Source: CAYOEZ01 sp964402955 (GTDB lineage Bacteria > Chloroflexota > DTOL01 > DAOUCN01). Taken from it: a stretch of 20,804 nucleotides of DNA. The notes under the pieces were generated by a model. It ran no database searches. It was not told the DNA's origin and saw only the letters and a program-made list of their open reading frames with translations. The first letter of the stretch is position 1. Each line of letters begins with the position of its first letter. The position numbers and the translations under genes were made by a program. The stretch is from contig CAYOEZ010000064.1 of NCBI GenBank assembly GCA_964402955.1, positions 1-20,804 on the forward strand, read 5' to 3'. Positions 1-7,160 of this stretch are shown in pieces.

Positions 1-207
1 CACATTCGATAAAGCCAGACCAAAGACCACGCCGACAATCAGGGCCATCAGGATGGTGACCACAAACGGCTCAAGAACAAGGACGATGATGGCGATGTCA
101 CGCAGGCATTGCAGTCCGTCTGTTCTGGGGCTGCAAACGCCGTAGAGACCCAGGCCCATCAACGCCACGATCAAGAGGATTACAAGTACAATCCAGAACC
201 GCTGCAT
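1..207 (-). CDS. Partial small membrane protein, N-terminus only
   Basis: The reading frame opens with ATG at 207 and stays open to the window edge, giving 69 residues without a stop, so the C-terminus is missing. A GGAGG Shine-Dalgarno lies 7 bases upstream, and a strong promoter (252-280) lies just before it. The start MQRFWIVLVILLIVALMGLG is a typical membrane anchor (residues about 4-23). A second hydrophobic stretch covers about residues 38-67, and the short segment between them holds two cysteines (25 and 34). I do not recognise a family. A two- or multi-pass integral membrane protein is all that can be supported. It has the same direction as the beta-oxidation array but its own promoter, so it probably starts a new transcription unit. 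Confidence 0.65.
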   Translation of the reverse strand, partial: MQRFWIVLVILLIVALMGLGLYGVCSPRTDGLQCLRDIAIIVLVLEPFVVTILMALIVGVVFGLALSNV

Positions 208-251
208 GGACGTCCTCCGTGTTGGCTGGAGCCATTTCCAAGTACGCCGCT

Positions 252-280
252 ATTATATCATACTTCTCAAGTAATAACAA
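252..280 (-). promoter_or_regulatory. Sigma70-type promoter with extended -10
   Basis: On the minus strand TTGTTA (275-280) and a perfect TATAAT (252-257) are separated by 17 bases, and TGA immediately precedes TATAAT, making an extended -10. Transcription would start near 245, about 38 bases before the ATG at 207. The surrounding 250-300 segment is AT-rich compared with its neighbours. It would drive the membrane-protein gene independently of the upstream array ending at 335. Confidence 0.7.
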
Positions 281-334
281 CCAAGTTCCAATCCTATTAC
301 GCCCGGCAATCGCCATGAAAGGGTGACAGAGGGC

Positions 335-2383
335 TCAGACCGCGATTCTGTCTGCTACCACTTCTGCGATGTCTCGCACGCCCATGGTACGCGCTCCCTC
401 GGCGGCTTTGGCCTTGACGCCGTCTTCCAACATGCCCAGACAGAAGGGACATGCGACAGCCAGGGTGGCGCCGCCTGTCGCGATGGCCTCGGCGGCGCGG
501 TTCTGATTGATGCGCGTGCCGCGATTCTCCTCCATCCAATTGCGCGCGCCGCCCGCGCCGCAGCAGAAGCTGCTGGCGTGGTTGCGCGGCAACTCAAGTG
601 CTGCTTTGCCTGAGGCGCTGCGGATCACGTCACGGGCGGGCTGGTAGACCTTGTTGTGGCGTCCCAGGTAACAGGGATCGTGGTAGGCGAGTGCACTGTC
701 CGGCAGCGGCCCGTTCAGCGTCAACTGGCCCTGTGCCAGCAAATCAGCAACGAACTGGCTGTGATGCACCACCTCGTAGTTGCCGCCGAATTGTGGGTAT
801 TCGTTCTTCAGCGTGTTGAAGCAGTGCGGGCAGGCAGTGACGATGCGCTTGACCTTGTAGCGATTGAGCGTCTCGATGTTTTCCTGCGCCTGCATCTGGA
901 AAAGGTACTCGTTGCCGGCACGGCGCGCCGCGTCGCCGGTGCAGGTTTCTTCTGTGCCCAGGATAGCGAAGTTGATGTTGGCTGCTTGCAGAATCTTGAC
1001 AAGGGCCTTCGCCACGCGCTTGTTGCGCTCATCGTAGGCCGCAGCGCAGCCGACCCAGTACAGGACATCGGCCTTGCCGCCGCTCTCGGCCATTGTCTTG
1101 ACGCCCAGGCCTTGCGCCCAGGCGGCGCGCTGGCTGCGCGCCAGACCGTAGGGGTTGCCGTTCTGTTCGATGCCGGTCAGCGCGACGTTCAGATTGCGTG
1201 AGACTGTCCCCTCCGCCATGGTCAGGTAGCGCCGCATCTCGACGATTGCGCCCAGCTGGTCAATGCTGACCGGGCAGGCTTCCACACAGGCGGCGCACGT
1301 TGTGCAGTCCCACAGCTCATCGGCGCTAATGATGTCTCCGTGCATGGCAGGTAAGGCAGACTGGGCAGGCTTTGAACCTGCCGCGACGGGTTTGGCGAGT
1401 GGGGAGTCGTGCAGGTAGGCGCCCAGCTTGACGATGACACTCTGTGGCGAGAGCGGCTTGCCCGTGGCGCTGGCCGGGCAGGCGTCCTGGCAGCGACCGC
1501 AGCGTGTACAGGCATCGAAATCGAGCAAACGTTTCCACGTCCAGTCCTCGATCTTGCCTGCGCCGAACGTATCGGCCTCTTCGATATTCTTGATCGGTTC
1601 AAGCGCGCCCACCGGCCCCAGGTTGCGGAAGTAGATGTTGACCGGCGCGGCCAGAAGGTGGAAGAACTTGGTGTAGGGGATGGCAGCGATGACGCCGAAA
1701 GAGATCAGGGCGTGGAATATCCATATGCTCGTGTGCAGCGTGCGGTTGGTGGGGTCGCCCAGACCCATCAGCGCGCCGGCAATCAGGCTACCGACCGGTG
1801 ACCAGTTGGCCCATGACGGCTGCGTCACGGCGATGCGCAACCCTTCGATCAGGTAGCCGGTCAGGACGATAAGGGCAAGCGCGAGCAGGGGGTAGGCGTC
1901 GTCGCGGGCGAAACAGCGGCTGAGGGCATGTGTCAGCCGTGCGGGCTTGATCACATAGCGCCGCCATGCCGCCATCGCCAGACCAGCAAGGAGGACAATG
2001 CCGAATATGTCCAGGATAAGCTCGTACGTGACGTATGTGGCTCCCTCCAGGAACTGAACGCCAAAGAAGAGGCGTGCGACGTCCCAGTCCAGGGTGGCCA
2101 GCGCCGTGCCGACGAAGAGGAAGAGCATGCCACAGAAGATGGCCATGTGCATGATGCCGGGAAACAACTGGGCCAGCGTGCGCATTTCCATCATGGCGTC
2201 GGCAAAGACGCCCCAGGCCCGTTGCACGGGATGGTCGGTGCGCGTGGCGGGCTTGCCCCGCATCCACACCTGGACGCGCCGCATCACACCGTAGGCAAAG
2301 ATGACAACAGCGATGACGCCCAGCACGTAGTTGGCGACCTCCGCCCACTGTGGGATGTTCCAGAACGTCTGGCGAACGGGCAT
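335..2383 (-). CDS. Membrane Fe-S oxidoreductase (NarI/HdrD-like), probable ETF:menaquinone oxidoreductase
   Basis: The 682-residue protein joins an N-terminal membrane part to a soluble Fe-S part. About five hydrophobic segments (roughly residues 16-33, 79-97, 120-140, 164-180 and 217-250) resemble the cytochrome b-type NarI gamma fold, with histidines (79, 217, 224, 242) that could ligate haem. Two [4Fe-4S] motifs follow: CTRCGRCQDACPA (Cys 292, 295, 298, 302) and CTTCAACVEACPV (Cys 360, 363, 366, 370). Then come two CCG domains as in heterodisulfide reductase subunit D; the second holds FCCGAGGARNWMEE. Family members encoded next to etfAB act as ETF:menaquinone oxidoreductases that move acyl-CoA electrons into the membrane quinone pool. 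Here the gene lies 9 bp after etfA, and its GGAGGA ribosome site overlaps the etfA stop, which supports that role. The exact acceptor is inferred. Confidence 0.88.
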   Translation of the reverse strand: MPVRQTFWNIPQWAEVANYVLGVIAVVIFAYGVMRRVQVWMRGKPATRTDHPVQRAWGVFADAMMEMRTLAQLFPGIMHMAIFCGMLFLFVGTALATLDWDVARLFFGVQFLEGATYVTYELILDIFGIVLLAGLAMAAWRRYVIKPARLTHALSRCFARDDAYPLLALALIVLTGYLIEGLRIAVTQPSWANWSPVGSLIAGALMGLGDPTNRTLHTSIWIFHALISFGVIAAIPYTKFFHLLAAPVNIYFRNLGPVGALEPIKNIEEADTFGAGKIEDWTWKRLLDFDACTRCGRCQDACPASATGKPLSPQSVIVKLGAYLHDSPLAKPVAAGSKPAQSALPAMHGDIISADELWDCTTCAACVEACPVSIDQLGAIVEMRRYLTMAEGTVSRNLNVALTGIEQNGNPYGLARSQRAAWAQGLGVKTMAESGGKADVLYWVGCAAAYDERNKRVAKALVKILQAANINFAILGTEETCTGDAARRAGNEYLFQMQAQENIETLNRYKVKRIVTACPHCFNTLKNEYPQFGGNYEVVHHSQFVADLLAQGQLTLNGPLPDSALAYHDPCYLGRHNKVYQPARDVIRSASGKAALELPRNHASSFCCGAGGARNWMEENRGTRINQNRAAEAIATGGATLAVACPFCLGMLEDGVKAKAAEGARTMGVRDIAEVVADRIAV

Positions 2384-2392
2384 ACTGAGTTC

Positions 2393-3376
2393 CTATCCTC
2401 CCTTTCGTGTGCGGAGCTCGGCCGTGAGGCGGGGTACAATATCAAAGATGTCGCCAACGACGCACAGATCGGCAAAGCTGAAGATGGGGGCATCGGCGTC
2501 CTTGTTGATAGCGATGATGTGCTCGGCTGTCTGCATGCCAACCTTGTGTTGGATAGCGCCCGAAATGCCGCAGGCGATGTAAACGTTTGGTTTGACCGTC
2601 TTGCCCGTCTGGCCGACCTGCTCGGAGTAGGGCCGCCATCCTGCGTCAACGGCGGCGCGCGATGCGCCGATCGCTGCGCCCAGAACGCGCGCCAGGTCTT
2701 CGAGCAGCGCGAACTTCTCGGGGCTGCCCAACCCGCGACCGCCAGCGACAATCACGCTGGCTTCGTCCAGGCTCACCGACTGCCGGGCGCTGGCGACGCG
2801 CTCGACGACGCGCACTGCGGTCTTCTGCTCGAAAACGACAGACGTCTGCTCCACCAGCAGCGCTGGCCCCTCGTGTTTCGTCGCAGCGAAGACATTCGGT
2901 AAGAAGGAGAGAAGATGCGGCGTGTCGCCGCTGCAGACGCACTCCACCATCAGGCTGCCGCCAAAGGCGGCTTCGGTTGCCACGAGCGCGCCGTTCTTGA
3001 CCGACGCGGCGACGCAGTCTGCCAGCATGCCCAGCCGCTGACGCGCGGCCACACGGGCAATGACGTCCTTGCCGAGCGCGGTGGCGGGAATGAAGACGGC
3101 GGCAGGCTGCTTTGCGGCGATCAGCGCCGACAGTGTGCCGGAAACCGGCGTGGCGTGGTAGGTCGCGAATCGCTCATCCTGCGCCAGGTAGGCCTTCTGC
3201 GCTCCGTACGCGCCCATCATATGTGCGGCTGCCTCGTCTCCTCCCAGAATGACGGCGACGGGCGTCATGTTCATCTCAGGGGCCAGCTCGCTGGCCTTGC
3301 TCATTAGTTCAAAGGATACTTTTCGGGGAACGCCCTCGCCCATCTCGGCCAGGACCCACAACTCGTTGACGCTCAA
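2393..3376 (-). CDS. etfA: Electron transfer flavoprotein subunit alpha (canonical copy)
   Basis: ETF alpha binds FAD and, with EtfB, accepts electrons from acyl-CoA dehydrogenases. From the TTG at 3376 the protein is 327 residues, the usual family length, starting MSVNELWVLAEMGEG. The C-terminal FAD domain is fully canonical: GGRGLGSPEKF, SRAAVDAGW, QVGQTGKTVKP, ACGISGAIQHKVGM, INKDADAPIF and ADLCVVGD. I chose the TTG because AGGAGG lies 5 bases upstream and homology begins there. A longer frame back to 3559 would add 61 residues encoded by a palindromic repeat (with the typical TAETQRSPRK and LCVLCVSAVRQ translation), which is not a plausible protein segment. It is preceded by etfB (with the repeat in the gap) and followed 9 bp later by the Fe-S oxidoreductase, so the three should form one electron-transfer module. 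Confidence 0.93.
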   Translation of the reverse strand: MSVNELWVLAEMGEGVPRKVSFELMSKASELAPEMNMTPVAVILGGDEAAAHMMGAYGAQKAYLAQDERFATYHATPVSGTLSALIAAKQPAAVFIPATALGKDVIARVAARQRLGMLADCVAASVKNGALVATEAAFGGSLMVECVCSGDTPHLLSFLPNVFAATKHEGPALLVEQTSVVFEQKTAVRVVERVASARQSVSLDEASVIVAGGRGLGSPEKFALLEDLARVLGAAIGASRAAVDAGWRPYSEQVGQTGKTVKPNVYIACGISGAIQHKVGMQTAEHIIAINKDADAPIFSFADLCVVGDIFDIVPRLTAELRTRKGG

Positions 3377-3381
3377 GGTTG

Positions 3382-3387
3382 CCTCCT
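3382..3387 (-). promoter_or_regulatory. Ribosome binding site fixing the TTG start of etfA
   Basis: A perfect AGGAGG on the minus strand ends 5 bases before TTG at 3376. No ATG or GTG lies nearby in frame, so this site decides the start in favour of TTG and against the repeat-derived upstream extension. Confidence 0.8.
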
Positions 3388-3430
3388 GCGTTAGGTATGG
3401 TGCTGACTCCCTGCTCCCTGCCTGGCAGCC

Positions 3431-3558
3431 TGTCGGAGAGAGTTGTCTCACCGCAGAGACGCAGAGTACGCAGAGGTTTTGATGGTTTTCTGTGCTCTTT
3501 CTCGGCGATCTCTGCGTCTCTGCGGTAGAAAAAGAACCCCCGCATCGGCTCTCCGACA
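3431..3558. repeat. Nested palindromic repeat element, copy 1 (between etfB and etfA)
   Basis: An inner pair of perfect 17-bp arms, ACCGCAGAGACGCAGAG (3450-3466) and its reverse complement (3510-3526), is enclosed by an outer pair, TGTCGGAGAG (3431-3440) and CTCTCCGACA (3549-3558). The inner arm is closely related to the one at 8261-8277, so the two are copies of one dispersed family; the outer arms differ between copies. The element fills most of the 194-bp etfB-etfA spacer. In RNA it would form a long hairpin. It lacks a transposase and a following T-run, so MITE/REP-like DNA is the best description. Whether it affects etfA expression cannot be seen. Confidence 0.85.
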
Positions 3559-3570
3559 ACCTGCTGGTGC

Positions 3571-4356
3571 TCAGATTGCATTGATCTCCCTCAGGTAGTC
3601 GGCGATCTTGCGTGCAGCCGTTGCGGGATCGTCTTTGATGATGACGCCTTTGGCCCGGGGCGGCGGTGTGCTGCTGGACAGAATTCTGGTGTGTGCTCCG
3701 GCAACGCCGACGAGCGACCGATCGAGCTGCAAATCGACGGCGCTCAGGGCTTTGATCTCTTTCTTGCGCGCCAGCATGATGCCCTTGACGCCTGGGTAGC
3801 GCGGCTCATTAATGCCTTTGCTTACGCTGACCAATGCCGGCAACGTCCCTTGCAGCGTGACATAGCCTCCGTCGGTCTGGCGCTGGATGCGCGCCACACC
3901 CGCGGCGCTGTCCACGTCCAGTTTCGAGGCGAGCGTGAGGGCAGGGATGTCCAGGAACTCGGCAATGGCGGCGGGAACCTGGGCCGTGCGGGCGTCGGTG
4001 CTTTGCATGCCGGTCAAGATCAGGTCGAACGGCAGCTTCTTGATCGCCGCTGCCAGGACGTGGGCGGTGCCGAGACTATCGGAACCGGCCAGGGCGGGGT
4101 CGGTAATGAGTACAGCGCTATCGGCTCCCATAGCGAGAGCCTTACGCAAGGCGCTGTCGGCAGTCGTTGGTCCCATACAAAGGACGGTCACGTCGGCCCC
4201 GCTCTTTTCCTTGATGCGCAGGGCTTCTTCGATGGCATATTCGTCGAAGGGATTGAGGATATTCTCAACGCTCGTGCGGTCGAGGCGATTGTCAGCGCCA
4301 AGCCGCTTTTCGGCGGTTGTATCGGGCGTCTGTTTGACGCAAACGATGATGTTCAA
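3571..4356 (-). CDS. etfB: Electron transfer flavoprotein subunit beta (canonical copy)
   Basis: EtfB forms the heterodimer with EtfA, carries AMP in most ETFs and contributes the loop that docks on acyl-CoA dehydrogenases. The 261-residue protein has the usual length and start (MNIIVCVKQTPDT) and the family signatures NPFDEYAIEEALRIKE (about 36-51), ALAMGADSAVLITDP and TGMQSTDARTAQVPAAIAE. The start codon is TTG at 4356, supported by GGAGGT 6 bases upstream and by the conserved N-terminus. It lies 47 bp after the ROK kinase gene. The gap to etfA holds only the palindromic repeat. This pair looks fully functional, in contrast to the second, broken etfB at 10101-10876. Confidence 0.93.
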   Translation of the reverse strand: MNIIVCVKQTPDTTAEKRLGADNRLDRTSVENILNPFDEYAIEEALRIKEKSGADVTVLCMGPTTADSALRKALAMGADSAVLITDPALAGSDSLGTAHVLAAAIKKLPFDLILTGMQSTDARTAQVPAAIAEFLDIPALTLASKLDVDSAAGVARIQRQTDGGYVTLQGTLPALVSVSKGINEPRYPGVKGIMLARKKEIKALSAVDLQLDRSLVGVAGAHTRILSSSTPPPRAKGVIIKDDPATAARKIADYLREINAI

Positions 4357-4362
4357 GTCCAG

Positions 4363-4368
4363 ACCTCC
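4363..4368 (-). promoter_or_regulatory. Ribosome binding site for the TTG start of etfB
   Basis: GGAGGT on the minus strand ends 6 bases before TTG at 4356, exactly where the conserved EtfB N-terminus begins. Both genes of the canonical etf pair therefore use TTG with near-perfect Shine-Dalgarno sites. Confidence 0.75.
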
Positions 4369-4403
4369 GGGTTGGAAGTACGAGAGAAGTTGTCAGGCAT
4401 TCG

Positions 4404-5297
4404 CTAGCCAAGCGCACGCTCAGCCAGGGCGAATGCGCCGAGCACGCCGGCGTGCGTGCCGAGCATGGGCGGGACGATGTAGCGGTCGATGTCGTTCAGA
4501 ATCGTGGGCGATTGCAGGTAGCCGTTGAGCAACTGCTGCACTTCGCGCCGTAGCAACGGAAAGAGTTGGCTTTGCTGCATTATGCCACCGCCCATGACGA
4601 TGCGTTGCGGCGACAGCGTGACGATCATGTTGACCAGACCGAGCGCCAGATAGTGCGCCTCCAGCGCCCAGGCGGGATGATCGACAGGTAGTGTCTCACC
4701 GCGCTGGCCCCAACGCCCTTCGATCGCCGGGCCAGACGCCAGACCTTCCAGGCAGTCGCCATGGTACGGGCAGACGCCAGGGAACGGGTCGGTCATAGGA
4801 TCACGTCGCACCAGGATATGTCCCATCTCGGGATGAATCAGTCCGTGCATGAGTCCGCCGTTGACCATGCCGCCGCCGCCGATGCCGGTGCCGATTGTCA
4901 GATAGATAAACGTGTCCAGCCCCTGCGCTGCGCCCCAGCGGAACTCACCCAGCGCGGCGCCGTTGACGTCGGTATCGAAGCCGATGGGCACCCCCAGCGC
5001 CCGGCCAATGATCGTGCCGAACTCGGAGTTCGTCCACCCCGCCTTGGGCGTGGTCGTAATGTAGCCGAAGGTTGGCGAGCCGGGATTGGGATCGACCGGA
5101 CCAAACGAGGCAATGCCGATGGCGCCAGGCGGACCAAGCTTGGCCCGCTGCTCTTGAAAAAACGACAGAGCACGGCCAATCGTTTCGCCGGGAGTAGTGG
5201 TGGGGAAGGTTGTCTCAGCCTTCAGGTCATCGGGGCCTGTTCCGACTGCGCACACGAACTTGGTTCCGCCTGCCTCAATTCCGCCCCAAAGCGTCAT
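4404..5297 (-). CDS. ROK-family fructokinase
   Basis: This 297-residue sugar kinase phosphorylates fructose (possibly mannose) with ATP in the cytoplasm. It has the N-terminal phosphate loop GGIEAGGTKFVCAVG, the sugar-binding region with GIASFGPVD and FDTDVNGAALGE, the second ATP-site loop TIGTGIGGGG, and the ROK zinc-site series HPEMGH followed by CPYHGDCLEGLASGPAIEGRWG. These match the fructokinase branch (ScrK/GmuE type) better than glucokinase. The ATG at 5297 has GAGGA 6 bases upstream; an in-frame start at 5354 would overlap the upstream ligase gene and add a non-conserved tail. It starts 28 bp after the acyl-CoA ligase and ends 47 bp before etfB, so it seems co-transcribed with fatty-acid genes, an unusual neighbourhood for a sugar kinase. 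Confidence 0.85.
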   Translation of the reverse strand: MTLWGGIEAGGTKFVCAVGTGPDDLKAETTFPTTTPGETIGRALSFFQEQRAKLGPPGAIGIASFGPVDPNPGSPTFGYITTTPKAGWTNSEFGTIIGRALGVPIGFDTDVNGAALGEFRWGAAQGLDTFIYLTIGTGIGGGGMVNGGLMHGLIHPEMGHILVRRDPMTDPFPGVCPYHGDCLEGLASGPAIEGRWGQRGETLPVDHPAWALEAHYLALGLVNMIVTLSPQRIVMGGGIMQQSQLFPLLRREVQQLLNGYLQSPTILNDIDRYIVPPMLGTHAGVLGAFALAERALG

Positions 5298-5325
5298 TCT
5301 TTTTCCTCTGCAAGAGTGTGGTGTG

Positions 5326-6987
5326 TCATGTCTTGTGCTGCGACTCCTCGACAAGAACGCGTCGCAGCACCTTGCCCACGAGTGTCTTTGGCAGCGATTT
5401 GCGGAACTCTACCTCCGCCGGCACCTTGTAGCGCGCCATGTTTTGCTTGCAGAACTCAACGATCTCCTCACCAGTGGTGGTCTGCCCCTCGCGTAAGACG
5501 ACAAACGCCTTGACTTGCTCTCCCCATTTGTCATCGGCGATGCCGGCGACCGCGACTTCCTTGATAGCCGGGTGCGTCAGAAGCACGTCTTCGACATCTC
5601 GAGGATAGACGTTGTAACCACCAGAAATGATCATGTCCTTCTTGCGGTCGACGATGTAGAAGTAGCCATCGTCATCGACTTTAGCGATGTCGCCAGTATA
5701 CAGCCAGCCGTCGCGCAGGGCAAGCGCCGTCTCGGTGGGATGCCCCCAGTAGCCCTGCATGACCTGGGGCGACTTGATGCACAATTCGCCAATCTCGCCC
5801 GTGGCAAGCTCGCGGGCGCCGCTGTCGATATCAACGATCTTGCATTCAACGTCAGGGAAGGGTACGCCGATGCTGCCTGTCTTGTTCAGCCCCAGCAATG
5901 GATTGCAGTGCGTGGCCGTTGGCGCCTCGGACAACCCATAGCCCTCGCACAGCTTGCCGCCAGTGATGTGTTCGAACTTGAGTTTGACGTCTCCGGGCAG
6001 CGGCGCTGCGCCGCTGATGCAGGCTTTCACTGAGCTTAGGTCGTACTTTGACGTAAGCGGATTGTCGTTGATCGCGACATACATCGTCGGCACACCGGGA
6101 AAGTACTCCGGACGGTACTTCTGAATGGCGCTCAGAATCGCTTTGACCTCGAACCGTGGCTGCAGAATCAAGGTGCTGGCTGTGCCGATGGCAGCACTCA
6201 TGCAGGCGACCATGCCGTAGACGTGGAAGAAGGGCAGGGCGGCCATGAAGCTGCTGCTACCGTCAGGGACGTTCAACCAGGCGCGAATTTGAAACGTATT
6301 GGTGATCAGGTTGGCATGGGTGATAACGGCGCCCTTGCTGGTGCCGGTCGTTCCTCCAGTATACTGCAAGAGGGCGACATCGCTTGCCTTGACCTCGATG
6401 CGGGGCGCCGCCGCCGGATAGCCGCGCAGCAGAGATACAAGATCGAAGTCCCCTTTGGTGAGTATCTGGCGGTCGCCTTCCTTCTTCTCGCGCGCCAGAG
6501 TATACAGGATGCGCAGGGCTGGTGGCAAGTAGTCCTTGATGCTGGTCACGATCACCCGCTTCAGAAGTGTGCGGCGGCGGATGTTCTGGATGAGCGGATA
6601 GCGCCGGCTGAAGACGATGATCGTCTCGGCCCCACAGTCCAACATCTGCTGCTCAACTTCACGTTCAACCCAGAGCGGATTCGTGGCCACCACGACGGCG
6701 CCTGCTTTCATTGCGCCGAAGTAAGCGATGACAAACTGCGGGCAGTTCGGCATCAGGAGAGCGACCCGATCGCCTTTCTTGACGCCCAGCGCGCAAAGCG
6801 CGTTGGCGAAACGGTTCGCCAGCGCATCGATCTGGTGGTAGCTGAGCCGCGCGCCCTGGAAGATCGTGGCCGTCCGGGTTGGAAAGCGTTCGGCCGCGTT
6901 CTCCAGGAGGCGGTAGAGTGGGATCGACGGGTAGTCCAGAGTATGAGGTACTCCCTCATCATAGAACTTGAACCAGGGCTTGTCCAT
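5326..6987 (-). CDS. fadD: Long-chain fatty acid-CoA ligase (AMP-binding)
   Basis: This enzyme activates a fatty acid to acyl-CoA through an acyl-adenylate. At 553 residues it has the usual length. Visible motifs are the phosphate loop YTGGTTGTSKG (209-219), GYGLSEAPTATHCNP (349-363, adenine site), the hinge region GWLYTGDIAKVDDDGYFYIVDRKKD (427-451, FACS signature) and the catalytic lysine in LVGKVLRR (Lys539). The ATG at 6987 has GGAGG 8 bases upstream. It follows the thioesterase remnant after 17 bp and precedes the ROK kinase. Substrate chain length cannot be read from the sequence, but the extended N-terminus (WFKFYDEGVPHTLDYP) is typical of the long-chain FadD group. Confidence 0.9.
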   Translation of the reverse strand: MDKPWFKFYDEGVPHTLDYPSIPLYRLLENAAERFPTRTATIFQGARLSYHQIDALANRFANALCALGVKKGDRVALLMPNCPQFVIAYFGAMKAGAVVVATNPLWVEREVEQQMLDCGAETIIVFSRRYPLIQNIRRRTLLKRVIVTSIKDYLPPALRILYTLAREKKEGDRQILTKGDFDLVSLLRGYPAAAPRIEVKASDVALLQYTGGTTGTSKGAVITHANLITNTFQIRAWLNVPDGSSSFMAALPFFHVYGMVACMSAAIGTASTLILQPRFEVKAILSAIQKYRPEYFPGVPTMYVAINDNPLTSKYDLSSVKACISGAAPLPGDVKLKFEHITGGKLCEGYGLSEAPTATHCNPLLGLNKTGSIGVPFPDVECKIVDIDSGARELATGEIGELCIKSPQVMQGYWGHPTETALALRDGWLYTGDIAKVDDDGYFYIVDRKKDMIISGGYNVYPRDVEDVLLTHPAIKEVAVAGIADDKWGEQVKAFVVLREGQTTTGEEIVEFCKQNMARYKVPAEVEFRKSLPKTLVGKVLRRVLVEESQHKT

Positions 6988-7004
6988 GTGTCTATCCTCC
7001 CCGA

Positions 7005-7160
7005 TTACACTCTCACCATTGGGCGGCTGAACTCGCCGCGCCCGACCTCAAACCATATGATATAGTTCGTATGGTAGACTATGCCCATAGCATCTGTCTC
7101 GCCGTAGCGTACACGCAGTGTTGTTGAGACAACGCTGTGGTCGGTCGGCAGCGTGCTCAT
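7005..7160 (-). pseudogene. Truncated hot-dog acyl-CoA thioesterase (YbgC/FadM-like) remnant
   Basis: A 51-codon frame runs from ATG at 7160 to TAA at 7005. It reads MSTLPTDHSVVSTTLRV, then RYGETDAMGIVYHTNYIIW, then FEVGRGEFSR, and stops a few residues later. This is the N-terminal third of the 4-hydroxybenzoyl-CoA thioesterase/YbgC/FadM family, including the active-site Asp in ETDAMGIVYHTNY. A complete member has about 130-145 residues. Only 17 bases separate the stop from the next gene, so the rest has been deleted rather than shifted into another frame. The ATG overlaps the stop of the preceding etfA-like gene as ATGA, so the remnant kept its translational coupling. The fragment lacks most of the hot-dog fold and is probably not an active thioesterase. 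Confidence 0.78.

Noticed and set aside
1928..2902. 324-codon plus-strand ORF
   Set aside because: It lies opposite the Fe-S oxidoreductase and etfA, both with clear family motifs. Its translation has no recognisable domain, so it is an antisense shadow in GC-rich DNA.
3431..3558. Intrinsic terminator between etfB and etfA
   Set aside because: The stem is long and there is no T-run on the minus-strand transcript after it; the downstream genes need readthrough. It fits a dispersed palindrome better.
4761..5513. 250-codon plus-strand ORF across the kinase/ligase junction
   Set aside because: It is antisense to two genes with intact motifs, has no plausible ribosome site and shows low-complexity composition.
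6223..7065. 280-codon plus-strand ORF
   Set aside because: It is antisense to the FadD-like ligase and the thioesterase remnant; no domain can be recognised.
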